NCBI RefSeq assembly: GCF_004283755.1
Contig: NZ_SHMH01000002.1
Coordinates: 372,001-436,000 of the forward strand
DNA length: 64,000 bases
Reading direction: 5' to 3'
From: Pseudoxanthomonas winnipegensis
Lineage (GTDB): Bacteria; Pseudomonadota; Gammaproteobacteria; Xanthomonadales; Xanthomonadaceae
Shown here: one piece after another, positions 9,055 to 18,246 of the stretch
How the letters are laid out: each line of letters begins with the position of its first letter
Position numbering within the stretch: the first letter of the stretch is position 1
The notes under the pieces: generated by a model
Told to the model about the DNA's origin: nothing
The model's input: the letters and a program-made list of their open reading frames with translations, nothing else
The model's database searches: none
Position numbers and translations under genes: made by a program

Positions 9055-9071
9055 CGCAGAAGCCGTGCCAA
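9055..9071 (-). promoter_or_regulatory. Sigma54 (RpoN) -24/-12 promoter
   Basis: Read on the minus strand the site is TTGGCACGGCTTCTGCG. This matches the RpoN consensus TGGCACG-N4-TTGC with one mismatch. The invariant GG and GC are separated by exactly ten bases, as required. It points away from mnmG and drives toward the minus-strand terminator at 8922-8961. Confidence 0.55.
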
Positions 9072-9133
9072 CTTTTTCGCGCCGGCCCCGTTGCCGGGCC
9101 CGCGACCGCCCTTCGCATGAGAAAATCCGCGTC

Positions 9134-11029
9134 ATGAATGCGTCCTTCCACCGCTACGAGGTCATCGTGGTCGGCGGCGGCCATGCCGGCACCGAGGCCG
9201 CGCTGGCGGCCGCGCGCGCCGGTGCCCGCACCCTGCTGCTGACCCACAACATCGAGACGGTCGGGGCGATGAGCTGCAACCCGGCCATCGGCGGCATCGG
9301 CAAGGGCCACCTGGTCAAGGAGATCGACGCCCTGGGCGGGGCCATGGCCCACGCCGCCGACCTGGCCGGCATCCAGTGGCGCACGCTCAATGCCTCCAAG
9401 GGCCCGGCCGTGCGCGCCACCCGCTGCCAGGCCGATCGCGCGCTGTACCGCAGCGCGATCCGGCGCATGGTCGAGTCGCAGCCGGGCCTGACCGTGTTCC
9501 AGGCCGCGGTGGACGACCTGCTGATCGAAGGCGACGCCGTGCGCGGGGTGCTGACCCAGACCGGGCTGCGCTTCGAGGCGCCGGCCGTGGTGCTGACCGC
9601 CGGCACCTTCCTGGCCGGCAAGATCCATATCGGGCCGACCCAGTACGCCGCCGGGCGCATGGGCGATGCGCCGGCCACGACCCTGGCCGCGCGCCTGCGC
9701 GAGCGGCCTTTCGCCATCGACCGGCTCAAGACCGGCACGCCGCCGCGCATCGACGGGCGCACGCTGGACTACGCGGCGATGGTGCCGCAGCCCGGCGACG
9801 ATCCGCTGCCGGTGATGAGCTTTCTGGGCGATGTGCGCGAGCACCCGCGCCAGGTCAGCTGCTGGATCACCCACACCACCGAGCGCACGCATCAGATCAT
9901 CCGCGACGCGCTGCACCGCTCGCCGCTGTACAGCGGTCAGATCGAGGGCATCGGCCCGCGCTACTGCCCCTCGATCGAGGACAAGGTGGTGCGTTTCGCC
10001 GAGAAGGCCAGCCACCAGATCTTCGTCGAGCCCGAAGGCCTGGACGTGGCGGAGATCTATCCCAACGGCATCTCCACTTCGCTGCCTTTCGATGTGCAGC
10101 TGGAGCTGGTGCGCAGCATCGTCGGCTTCGGGCAGGCGCACATCACCCGGCCGGGCTATGCGATCGAGTACGACTTCTTCGACCCGCGCGGGCTGAAGGC
10201 CTCGCTGGAGACCAAGCTGGTGGCCGGGCTGTTCTTCGCCGGCCAGATCAACGGCACCACCGGCTACGAGGAGGCCGCCGCGCAGGGCCTGCTGGCCGGG
10301 CTCAACGCCGCGCGCGTGGTGCAGGGCCGGGACGCCTGGTCCCCGCGCCGCGACCAGGCCTATCTGGGCGTGCTGGTGGACGACCTGATCACCCACGGCA
10401 CCTCCGAGCCGTACCGCATGTTCACCAGCCGCGCCGAATACCGCCTGCAGCTGCGCGAGGACAACGCCGATGCGCGCCTGACGCCGATCGGCCGCGCGCT
10501 GGGTCTGGTCGACGACGCGCGCTGGTCGCGCTTCGAGGCCAAGCGCGAGGCGGTCGAGCGCGAGACCCAGCGCCTGCGCGCGCTGTGGGCCACCCCGGCC
10601 AACGCGCTGGGCCGCCAGCTTGAGGCCGCGCTCGGCGTGGCGGTCAGCCGCGAGAGCAGCGCGCTGGACCTGATCAAGCGCCCCGAGCTGGACTACGCCA
10701 GGCTGATGCGGGTCGAGGGCATCGGCCCGGGCGTGGACGATGCGCAGGTGGCCGAGCAGGTCGAGATCGCGGTGAAGTACGCCGGCTATCTGGATCGCCA
10801 GCGCGTAGAGATCGAGCGCCAGCAGCGCAACGAGGGCACGCCGATTCCGGAGGCGTTCGACTACGCCGGCGTGCGCGGGCTCTCGGCCGAGGTGCAGGGC
10901 AAGCTCGAACGCGTGCGCCCGCAGACCGTGGGCCAGGCCCAGCGCATCCCCGGCATGACCCCGGCGGCGATCTCGCTGCTGCTGGTGCACCTGGAACGCG
11001 CGCGGCGCGGTGCCAGCCGCGTCGCCTGA
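9134..11029 (+). CDS. mnmG: tRNA uridine-5-carboxymethylaminomethyl modification enzyme MnmG (GidA)
   Basis: A 631-residue FAD protein. With MnmE it installs the carboxymethylaminomethyl group on U34 of several tRNAs in the cytoplasm. The dinucleotide-binding motif [19 protein letters not shown] is at the N-terminus. Both family signatures are present: [15 protein letters not shown] (about residues 275-290) and [16 protein letters not shown] (about residue 370). Length and C-terminal helical domain are normal. The start [10 protein letters not shown] at 9134 puts the FAD motif at the expected distance; an upstream in-frame ATG at 9065 would add a non-homologous extension. Confidence 0.97.
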   Translation: MNASFHRYEVIVVGGGHAGTEAALAAARAGARTLLLTHNIETVGAMSCNPAIGGIGKGHLVKEIDALGGAMAHAADLAGIQWRTLNASKGPAVRATRCQADRALYRSAIRRMVESQPGLTVFQAAVDDLLIEGDAVRGVLTQTGLRFEAPAVVLTAGTFLAGKIHIGPTQYAAGRMGDAPATTLAARLRERPFAIDRLKTGTPPRIDGRTLDYAAMVPQPGDDPLPVMSFLGDVREHPRQVSCWITHTTERTHQIIRDALHRSPLYSGQIEGIGPRYCPSIEDKVVRFAEKASHQIFVEPEGLDVAEIYPNGISTSLPFDVQLELVRSIVGFGQAHITRPGYAIEYDFFDPRGLKASLETKLVAGLFFAGQINGTTGYEEAAAQGLLAGLNAARVVQGRDAWSPRRDQAYLGVLVDDLITHGTSEPYRMFTSRAEYRLQLREDNADARLTPIGRALGLVDDARWSRFEAKREAVERETQRLRALWATPANALGRQLEAALGVAVSRESSALDLIKRPELDYARLMRVEGIGPGVDDAQVAEQVEIAVKYAGYLDRQRVEIERQQRNEGTPIPEAFDYAGVRGLSAEVQGKLERVRPQTVGQAQRIPGMTPAAISLLLVHLERARRGASRVA

Positions 11030-11063
11030 GGCGCCAAGCCCTCACTTCAACGCGTGACCGATC

Positions 11064-11088
11064 CGACGCCCGGCGATGCCGGGCGTCG
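11064..11088. terminator. Hairpin between convergent genes, possible terminator
   Basis: An 11-bp stem CGACGCCCGGC / GCCGGGCGTCG with loop GAT lies between the convergent ends of mnmG and the alpha/beta hydrolase. It has no clear T run on either side, so it may be a weak bidirectional terminator. The stem sequence resembles that of the terminator at 8829-8862. Confidence 0.4.
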
Positions 11089-11094
11089 TGCGCT

Positions 11095-12054
11095 TCACGG
11101 TGCGGGCTTCGCCGGCACGCGTGGGCGGCTGAGGAAATCGGTCACCGCGCGCACCCAGCCGGCGTGGCCGTCCTCGATGTGGGCGACGTGGTCCGCATCC
11201 GGCAGGGTCACCAAGGTCTTGTCGCCGCTGCCCAGGCGCCGGTACAGGTGGCCGCTCTCGTCCTGGGTGGCCAGCGGGTCGTGGGTGCCGCGCAACAGCA
11301 GCACGGGTAGGCGCACCTGTTCGGGGGCGAAGCGGAACTGCTCGGTCGCGCGCCAGTCGCTGCGCACCGGGTCGGCGGCCAGCGCCTGGGCGACATAGGC
11401 CTCGCGCACCGCCGGCGGGAACGCGCCGGCGGTGATGAAGTCCGAGGCCGCCGCTTCGGCGGTGGTGGGCTGGCGCGGGGGCTGGGCCGGCGTGTCGGCG
11501 GGCGGCGAAGGCGGGGCGTCGACATCGACCGGGAAGCCGTACAGCACCAGCGTCGACAGCGCGGCCGGCTGCTGCTGCGCGACCAGCAGCGCCACCAGCG
11601 AACCGTTCGAATAGCCCAGCAGGGCAGGCGCCGGCAGCTGGGGATGGCGTTGAGCGATCCAGCGCAGCGTGCCGATCACATCGCTGGCCGCGCGCTCCGG
11701 GGTATCCCAGCCGGAGGCGTCGCGCGGGGTGGCGCCGTAGCCGCGCAGATCCAGCGCGTAGGCCGCGTAGCCCGCCTTGGCCAGCGCCCCGAGCACCGAG
11801 CGCGCATCGGCCGGCTCGCCGGGAACCTGCAGGTCGAAGTTGGGACGCGAGCTCCAGGTGCGCCCGTGCACCAGCAGGATCGTGCCGCGCGGATGCGCCG
11901 GCACGCGCGCCCAGACCGCCAGGGGCAGGCCATCGTCGGCGGGCACGGTCAGGTGGGCGGTGGGCGGTGCCGCGCCCTGCGCCGGCGTGCGCGCCGGGGC
12001 CAGGGACGAGGCGAACAGGCCCAGGATCAGCAGGGCGGCAAGGCGGCGCGACAT
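11095..12054 (-). CDS. Secreted alpha/beta hydrolase
   Basis: A 319-residue protein with a signal peptide (MSRRLAALLILGLFASSLAPARTPAQG), so probably periplasmic. The hydrolase domain has the oxyanion segment LVHGRTWSSRPNF, a nucleophile elbow GYSNGS (about residue 150), an aspartate in LRGTHDPLATQDES and a catalytic histidine near LPDADHVAHIEDGH. A proline-rich insertion (PPSPPADTPAQPPRQP) interrupts the cap region. The start at 12054 is decided by the signal peptide. It could be an esterase or lipase-like enzyme; the substrate is unknown. It is transcribed toward mnmG with no operon partner. Confidence 0.78.
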   Translation of the reverse strand: MSRRLAALLILGLFASSLAPARTPAQGAAPPTAHLTVPADDGLPLAVWARVPAHPRGTILLVHGRTWSSRPNFDLQVPGEPADARSVLGALAKAGYAAYALDLRGYGATPRDASGWDTPERAASDVIGTLRWIAQRHPQLPAPALLGYSNGSLVALLVAQQQPAALSTLVLYGFPVDVDAPPSPPADTPAQPPRQPTTAEAAASDFITAGAFPPAVREAYVAQALAADPVRSDWRATEQFRFAPEQVRLPVLLLRGTHDPLATQDESGHLYRRLGSGDKTLVTLPDADHVAHIEDGHAGWVRAVTDFLSRPRVPAKPAP

Positions 12055-12181
12055 CGACGATCTCCCCAGAAGCGATGGACCGCGATTATCGGCCACGCGC
12101 CGGCCTTGCGATGCCCGGCGCAGATGGCGATCGCGCATGGGCTCATGCGCGCTGACGGGCGCATGCCCGCGCCGCGGCGGC

Positions 12182-13618
12182 TCAGCGCGCGGCGGTGGCC
12201 TGGGCGTCGGCGCCGCCGCCCAGCACCTGGTACAGCGTGACCCGGTTGCTGGCGTCCTGCTGGCGCAGGGCGATCAGCGCCTGCTGCGCGGCGTACAGCG
12301 AACGCTGCGCATCCAGCACCGCCAGGTGACCGTCCAGGCCGGCGCGATAGCGCGCGTCGGCCAGGGTGTAGCTGCGCTGGCTGGCGTCCACCAAGGCCTG
12401 CTGCGCGGTCAGCTGCGCCTGCAGGTGGTCGCGCGTGGCCAGGGCGTCGGCCACTTCGGCGAAGGCCGACTGGATCGCCTTCTCGTACTGCGCCACGGCG
12501 ATGTCCTTGCCGAGCTCGGAGGCATCCAGCGAGGCCTTCAGCGCGCCGGCGTGGAAGATCGGCGCGGTGATGCTGGGCACGAACGACCAGGTGCGGCTGC
12601 CGGCCGAGAACAGCGTGGACAGCGCATCGCTGCTGCGGCCGGTGGACGCGGTCAGGCTCAGCGAGGGGAAGAACGCCGCGCGCGCGGCGCCGATGTCGGC
12701 ATTGGCCGCCTGCAGGCTGTGCTCGGCGGCGAGCACGTCCGGGCGCTGCAGCAGCACCGCCGAGGACAAATGCGCCGGCAGCGGGGCCAGGGCGACGCTG
12801 TCCTGCAGCGCCTGCTCGGTCGGCAGCAGGGTGGCATCGACCGGCGCCCCGACCAGCAGCTGCAGCGCATCGCGCGCCTGCGCCAGCTGGGTGGCGGCGC
12901 TGGCCACAGCCACCCGCGCCGACTCCACGCTGGTCTGCTGCTGGGCCAGGTCCAATCCCGACACGCTGCCGACGCTGTGCTGGCGCTCGGTCAGCTGCAG
13001 GGTCTGCGCCTGGCTGTCCAGGGTCTGCTGGGCCAGGGTTAGCTGCGCCTGGTCGGCGGCCACGGTCAGCCAGGCCGCGGCGACCTGGGCGATCAGGCTC
13101 AGGCGCACGCTGCGCTGGTTCTCCGCGCTGGACAGCCAGTTCTGCTGGGCCTCCTGGCTGAGGCTGCGCAGCTGGCCGAACAGGTCCAGCTGCCAGCTGC
13201 TCAGGCCGACCTGGAGCGCGTCGCTGGTGCTGACCTCGGACACGCCGCCGTCGTTGCTGGCGGCGCTGGTGCGACCGCGGCTCATGCTGGCGTTGGCATC
13301 GAATGACGGCAGCTGCGCGGCGCGCTGGAGGCGGTACTGCGCGCGGGCCTTGTCGATGGACAGCATCGCCACGCGCAGGTCGCGGTTGTCCTGCAGCGCC
13401 AGCGCGATGGTCTGGCGCAGGCGCGGATCCAGGAACACCTGCTGCCAGTCCGGCAGCGCCAGCGTGTCGACGGCGGCGCCGGCGGCGGGCGCGGCATCGG
13501 CCGCGGCCAGGTCGGCCGGCACCGGTGCGGCCGGGCGCTGGTAGGTCGGCGCCAGGGTGCAGCCGGCCAGGGCCAGCAGCGTGGCCGCGGTCATGCCGAT
13601 GCGGGCGGGCGTGCTCAT
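12182..13618 (-). CDS. RND efflux outer membrane lipoprotein (OprM/NodT family)
   Basis: A 478-residue TolC-like channel lipoprotein, the outer membrane part of a tripartite pump. The signal peptide ends in the lipobox LLALAGC (cysteine about residue 20), followed by LAPTYQRPAAPVP typical of the NodT family. Two homologous coiled-coil halves follow, rich in Gln, Ala and Leu (for example LTLAQQTLDSQAQTLQLTE). The start overlaps the stop of the inner membrane pump gene by four bases (ATGA), so the two are translationally coupled. Confidence 0.92.
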   Translation of the reverse strand: MSTPARIGMTAATLLALAGCTLAPTYQRPAAPVPADLAAADAAPAAGAAVDTLALPDWQQVFLDPRLRQTIALALQDNRDLRVAMLSIDKARAQYRLQRAAQLPSFDANASMSRGRTSAASNDGGVSEVSTSDALQVGLSSWQLDLFGQLRSLSQEAQQNWLSSAENQRSVRLSLIAQVAAAWLTVAADQAQLTLAQQTLDSQAQTLQLTERQHSVGSVSGLDLAQQQTSVESARVAVASAATQLAQARDALQLLVGAPVDATLLPTEQALQDSVALAPLPAHLSSAVLLQRPDVLAAEHSLQAANADIGAARAAFFPSLSLTASTGRSSDALSTLFSAGSRTWSFVPSITAPIFHAGALKASLDASELGKDIAVAQYEKAIQSAFAEVADALATRDHLQAQLTAQQALVDASQRSYTLADARYRAGLDGHLAVLDAQRSLYAAQQALIALRQQDASNRVTLYQVLGGGADAQATAAR

Positions 13619-16600
13619 GCCTGCACCTCCTTGCTGGCCGCCGTGCGATCCGGGAACAGCCGCCGCACGATCACGTAGAACAGCGGCACGAAGAATAGGC
13701 CCAGCGTGATCGAGGCCAGCGTGCCGCCGGTGACGCCCGTGCCCAGCGAATGCCGCGCGGCCGAGCCGGCGCCCTTGCTGAACACCAGCGGCAGCACGCC
13801 GAGCAGGAAGGCCAGCGAGGTCATCAGGATCGGCCGCAGGCGCATCTGCACCGCATGCAGGGTGGCGGCGAGCAGGCTCTCGCCCTTGTGCTCGAGCTCG
13901 CGCGCGAACTCGACGATCAGGATGCCGTTCTTGGCCGCCAGGCCCACCGTGGTCAGCAGGCCGACCTGGAAGTACACATCGTTCTCCAGCCCGCGCAGGC
14001 TCATCAGCGCCACCGCGCCGAACACGCCCACGGGCACCGCCAGCATCACCGCGAACGGGATCGACCAGCTCTCGTACAGCGCGACCAGGCACAGAAACAC
14101 GAACAGCAGCGAGATCCCGTACAGCGCCGGCGCCTGGTTGGCCGACAGCTTCTCCTGGTAGGCCATGTCCGACCAGGCGTAGCCGAAGCCGTGCGGCAGC
14201 TGCTTGCTCAGTTCGGCCATCTCGTCCATCGCCGCGCCCGAGCTGACCCCGGGCACCGCCTGACCGGTCAGCTCCATCGCCGACACGCCGTTGTAGCGCT
14301 CCAGCGCGGCCGGCGCGCTGGTCCAGTGCGACTGGGTGAAGGACGACATCGGCACCATGTCGCCGCCGGCGTTGCGCACCGTCCAGCGGTCCAGGTCCTG
14401 CGGCGTCATACGCGCCTGCGCATCGCCCTGGACGAAGACCTTCTTGATGCGGCCCTTGTAAATGAAGTTGTTGACGAAGTCGCCGCCGAGCGCGCTGTTG
14501 AGCGTGGCGTTGATGTCGCCCGGGTCCAGGCCAAGCGCCTGCGCCTTGGCATCGTCGATCTTGACCGCGTACACCGGCGCGTCCTCCAGGCTGGCGTAGC
14601 GCACGTTCATCAGCTTGGGATCGTGCTGGGCCAGGCGCAGCAGCTTGTCGCGCGCGGCGACCAGGGCGTTGTGGCCGGCGCCCTCGTAGTCCATCAGCTC
14701 GAAGGTGAAACCCGAGGCGTCGCCCAGGCCGGTGATCGCCGGCGGCGAGGTCACGAACAGCTCCGCATCCGGTACATCCGCCAGCGCCTTGTTCAGATGA
14801 TCGGCGATGGTCGCCGCGTCGTCGTCGCGGTCGTCCCAGTCCTTCAGGCGGATGAAGGCCATGCCGACGTTCTGGCCGGCGCCGGTCACGCTGAAGCCGG
14901 CCGAGGACAGCACCGAGCGCACGCCGGCATCCTTCAGCGCCGCCTGGGTCAGGCGGTCGGTCACCGCCAGGGTCTGCTCCAGGGTGGAGCCGGCCGGCAG
15001 CTTGACCAGCACGTTGAGCATGCCCTCGTCCTCGTCGGGCAGAAACGCGCCGGGCAGGCGCCACAGCAGCACGCCGGTGACCGCGATCAGCAGCGCATAG
15101 GCGATCAGGCCCAGCGCGCGCCGGCCCAGCACGCGCTCGACCAGCCCGCGGTAGCGCTCGGACAGCTGGCGGAAGCGGGTGTTGAACCAGAGGAAGAACC
15201 GGCCCAGGCGCCCGTGCGAGCCGATCGCCTCCTCGCCCTGGTGCAGCGGCGTGAGGATGGTCACGCACAGCGCCGGGGTCAGGGTCATGGCCACCAGCAC
15301 CGACAGGATCATCGAGGCGGCGATGGTGATCGAGAACTGCCGGTAGATCACGCCGGTGACGCCGTTGAAGAACGCCATCGGCACGAACACCGCGGTCAGC
15401 ACCAGCACGATGCCGACCAGCGCGCCGCCGATCTGCTGCATCGAGCGCAGCGTGGCCTCCTTGGGCGGCAGGCCTTCCTGGCTCATGACGCGCTCGACGT
15501 TCTCCACCACCACGATCGCATCGTCCACCAGCAGGCCGATCGCCAGCACCATGGCGAACATGGTCAGGGTGTTGATCGAGTAGCCGAACGCGGCCAGCAC
15601 GCCGAAGGTGCCCATCAGCACCACCGGCACGGCGATGGTCGGGATCAGCGTGGCGCGCCAGTTCTGCAGGAACAGGTACATCACCGCCACCACCAGCAGC
15701 ACCGCCTCGATCAGGGTGATCACCACCTCCTTGATCGAGGTGGTGACGAAGGGCGTGGTGCTGAAGGCGATGTGGTAGTTGTAGCCGTGCGGCCAGTACT
15801 GCTTGAGCTGCTGCAGGCGCTGCTCGATCGCCTTGGAGGTCTCCACCGCGTTGGCGTCGGAGTTGAGCTCGATGCCCAGCGAGGCCGAGGGCTTGCCGTT
15901 GAAGCGGGTGATGCTGTCGTAGGTCTCCGGGCCCAGGCCGATGGTGGCCACGTCCGACAGGCGCACCGCCGCGCCGCTGGCGTCGCTCTTGAGCACGATC
16001 GCGCCGAACTGCGCCGGGGTCTGCAGGCGGCTGCGGGTGGTCACGGTCGCGTCCAGGCGCTGGCCGCGCAGCGCCGGCTGGCCGCCGATCTCGCCGGCCG
16101 ACACGTCGGTGTTCTGCGACTGCAGCGCGTTCTCCACATCGGACGGCATCAGCGCGTACTTGCGCAGCTTCTCCGGATCCAGCCAGATGCGCATGGCGTA
16201 TTCCGAGCCCAGCGGCTGGATGTTGCCCACGCCGCTGACGCGGCTGATCTGGTCATCGATGTTCGACTCCATGTAGTTGGCGACATCGAAGTTGTCCATG
16301 CTGCCGTCGTCGGAGGTGAACGCCACCACCTCGAACAGCGAGCCGCTGGACTTGGTGATGACCAGGCCGTTCTGCTGCACGGCCTGGGGCAGCACCGACA
16401 TCACCGACTGCAGCTGGTTCTGCACCTGCACCTGGGCGGTGTCGGCGTTGGTGCCGGTCTCAAACACCAGGTTGACCTGGGCGCTGCCGTCCGAGGCGCT
16501 GGTGGAGGTCATGTACAGCAGGTGGTCCAGGCTCTGCTGCGACTGCTCGATCAGCTGGGTGACGGTGTTCTCCACCGTCTGCGCCGAGGCGCCGGTATAG

Positions 16601-16743
16601 CTGGCGCGCACGGTGATGGTCGGCGGCGCCATCTGCGGATAGCGTTCGACCGGCAGCGCGTGGATGGCGAGCATGCCGATGAGCACGATGACGATGGCCA
16701 TGACCCAGGCCACCGTCGGGTGATTGACGAAGAAGCGCGACAT
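13615..16743 (-). CDS. RND efflux inner membrane transporter (HAE1/AcrB family)
   Basis: A 1042-residue proton-driven drug or solute pump of the normal AcrB length. It begins MSRFFVNHPTVAWVMAIVIVLIG and has the paired proton-relay aspartates in LLVDDAIVVVENVERVM (transmembrane helix 4). The second half carries LRPILMTSLAFLLGVLPLVFS and GAGSAARHSLG. The large periplasmic loops are present in both halves. It is the middle gene of a fusion protein-pump-channel operon on the minus strand. Substrates cannot be read from the sequence; such pumps in xanthomonads export antibiotics and plant phenolics. No dedicated regulator gene is adjacent. Confidence 0.95.
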   Translation of the reverse strand: MSRFFVNHPTVAWVMAIVIVLIGMLAIHALPVERYPQMAPPTITVRASYTGASAQTVENTVTQLIEQSQQSLDHLLYMTSTSASDGSAQVNLVFETGTNADTAQVQVQNQLQSVMSVLPQAVQQNGLVITKSSGSLFEVVAFTSDDGSMDNFDVANYMESNIDDQISRVSGVGNIQPLGSEYAMRIWLDPEKLRKYALMPSDVENALQSQNTDVSAGEIGGQPALRGQRLDATVTTRSRLQTPAQFGAIVLKSDASGAAVRLSDVATIGLGPETYDSITRFNGKPSASLGIELNSDANAVETSKAIEQRLQQLKQYWPHGYNYHIAFSTTPFVTTSIKEVVITLIEAVLLVVAVMYLFLQNWRATLIPTIAVPVVLMGTFGVLAAFGYSINTLTMFAMVLAIGLLVDDAIVVVENVERVMSQEGLPPKEATLRSMQQIGGALVGIVLVLTAVFVPMAFFNGVTGVIYRQFSITIAASMILSVLVAMTLTPALCVTILTPLHQGEEAIGSHGRLGRFFLWFNTRFRQLSERYRGLVERVLGRRALGLIAYALLIAVTGVLLWRLPGAFLPDEDEGMLNVLVKLPAGSTLEQTLAVTDRLTQAALKDAGVRSVLSSAGFSVTGAGQNVGMAFIRLKDWDDRDDDAATIADHLNKALADVPDAELFVTSPPAITGLGDASGFTFELMDYEGAGHNALVAARDKLLRLAQHDPKLMNVRYASLEDAPVYAVKIDDAKAQALGLDPGDINATLNSALGGDFVNNFIYKGRIKKVFVQGDAQARMTPQDLDRWTVRNAGGDMVPMSSFTQSHWTSAPAALERYNGVSAMELTGQAVPGVSSGAAMDEMAELSKQLPHGFGYAWSDMAYQEKLSANQAPALYGISLLFVFLCLVALYESWSIPFAVMLAVPVGVFGAVALMSLRGLENDVYFQVGLLTTVGLAAKNGILIVEFARELEHKGESLLAATLHAVQMRLRPILMTSLAFLLGVLPLVFSKGAGSAARHSLGTGVTGGTLASITLGLFFVPLFYVIVRRLFPDRTAASKEVQA

Positions 16744-16755
16744 GCGAGGGGTCCC

Positions 16756-17946
16756 TTACTCGGCCTGGGCGTCGTCGGTCGGCAGCGCCGGCGTGGCGTC
16801 CAGCTGCGCGGCGCTGACCGGGTAGGGCTGCGCCGGCTTGCCCAGCTCGGCGCGGCTGCCGTTGATCACGATCAGCCGATCGCCCGGCTTCAGCCCCGAC
16901 TCCACCACCCAGTCGTGGCCGACCACCTCACCGATGCGGATGCGGCGCTCGACCACCTGGTTGTGCGCATCGAGCAGCTTCACCAGCGGCTCGCCCTTGC
17001 TGTCGCGGGTCACCGCCTGCTGCGGCACCAGCACCGCGCCCGGGTCGGTGGCCATCGGCAGCACCGCGCGCAGGTACATGCCGGGCAGCAGCAGGTGCTC
17101 GGGATTGGGCACGACCGCGCGCAGGGTGACGTTGCCGGTGCCGGCGTTGACCTGGGTGCCGACGAACTCCAGCGTGCCGGCGTGCGCATAGGGGCTGCCG
17201 TCCTCCAGCCGCACCTGCACCTGGGCCTTGCCGTCGATGGCATGGATCTGCCCGGCATCGAGCTGACGGCGCAGGGCCAGCATCTGCGTGCTGGACTGGG
17301 TGACGTCCAGGTAGATCGGATCCAGCCGCTGGATGGTGGTCAGCGCGGTGTCCTGGTCGGCGGTGAGCAGCGCGCCGACGGTATAGGCTGAGGTGCCGAT
17401 GCGGCCGGAGATCGGCGCGGTGATGCGGGTGTAGTCCAGGTTGATCTTGGCCGCCTGCGCATTGGCCTTGGCCGCGACCACCGCCGCCTCGTCCTGGCGC
17501 AGGGTGGACAGCGCATCGTCGGCGTCCTGCTTGCTGGCCGCGTCCATGGCGGTCAGGGTGCGGGTGCGCTCGGCCTTGGGTCGCGCGCTGGCCAGCGCCG
17601 CCTCGGCCTGGACCAGATTGCCGCGGGCGACATCAAAGGCGGCCTGGTACGGCGCCGGGTCGATCAGGTACAGCGGCTGCCCGGCCTTGACCTCCTGGCC
17701 TTCCTCGAACAGGCGCTGGCGTAGCAGCCCGCCGACCTGCGGGCGCACATCGGCGGTCTCGTAGGCCACCGTCCGGCCGGGCAGGGTGCGCTCGACCGGC
17801 AGCGTGCGTGCGCCCAGGGTCATCACCCCCACCCGCGGCGGCGTCTCGGTGGTCGGCTTGTTGGCGGAGCAGCCCCCGGCCGCGGTAACGGCCAGCAACA
17901 GGGCACAGTGAACAAGACGACGAGGCGCCAGCGGAAGGTCGGACAT
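16756..17946 (-). CDS. RND efflux periplasmic adaptor (membrane fusion protein)
   Basis: A 396-residue AcrA/MexA-type adaptor. The N-terminus is a lipoprotein signal (LLLAVTAAGGC, cysteine about residue 26). Then come the barrel-sandwich segment RTVAYETADVRPQVGGLLRQRLFEEGQEVKAG, split here by a helical hairpin, the lipoyl second half NLDYTRITAPISGRIG, and beta-barrel and membrane-proximal domains. It is the first gene of the tripartite operon; the pump starts 12 bp after it. Its promoter must lie in the roughly 300-bp region shared with the divergent PQQ dehydrogenase gene. Confidence 0.93.
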   Translation of the reverse strand: MSDLPLAPRRLVHCALLLAVTAAGGCSANKPTTETPPRVGVMTLGARTLPVERTLPGRTVAYETADVRPQVGGLLRQRLFEEGQEVKAGQPLYLIDPAPYQAAFDVARGNLVQAEAALASARPKAERTRTLTAMDAASKQDADDALSTLRQDEAAVVAAKANAQAAKINLDYTRITAPISGRIGTSAYTVGALLTADQDTALTTIQRLDPIYLDVTQSSTQMLALRRQLDAGQIHAIDGKAQVQVRLEDGSPYAHAGTLEFVGTQVNAGTGNVTLRAVVPNPEHLLLPGMYLRAVLPMATDPGAVLVPQQAVTRDSKGEPLVKLLDAHNQVVERRIRIGEVVGHDWVVESGLKPGDRLIVINGSRAELGKPAQPYPVSAAQLDATPALPTDDAQAE

Positions 17947-18246
17947 GGGATTGCAGCCGGTGAGAAGCGCGCAACGCTACTCCCGAGATGTGTTGCATCG
18001 CGACATCCCCGCGGCGGGGCGTTGTACGCCCTTCACCAAGGTCGGAAAAACGTCGGAGCCGGCACAGTCCGTCGCATCCATCGGCCCCGGCACTTCTGTG
18101 CTATTACCGAACACTAATGCGATAATCGCCCAACCCGCCGACGCCCGCCTGGGCCGCGGCATGCCATCCTGCGCCCCGGCGCCCGCCCTCGCTGCGGCCG
18201 TCCTTCGACGGCGGATGCCGCCATCACGTTGCAGAGGAATCAGAAC
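17947..18246. other. Divergent intergenic region (RND pump / PQQ dehydrogenase)
   Basis: About 300 bp without a gene between two divergent operons. It must contain both promoters. A GATAAT hexamer at 18121-18126 on the plus strand is a plausible -10 element for the dehydrogenase, but I find no good -35 at the usual distance. No clear operator palindrome is visible. Confidence 0.4.

Noticed and set aside
13750-17391. A very long open frame (over 1200 codons) on the plus strand opposite the RND pump and adaptor genes
   Set aside because: Its product is dominated by Arg, His, Gln, Ala and Gly with no domain, and it mirrors the third-codon G+C bias of the genuine minus-strand genes. The same applies to other long antisense frames, such as those opposite mnmG and the CoA synthetase gene.
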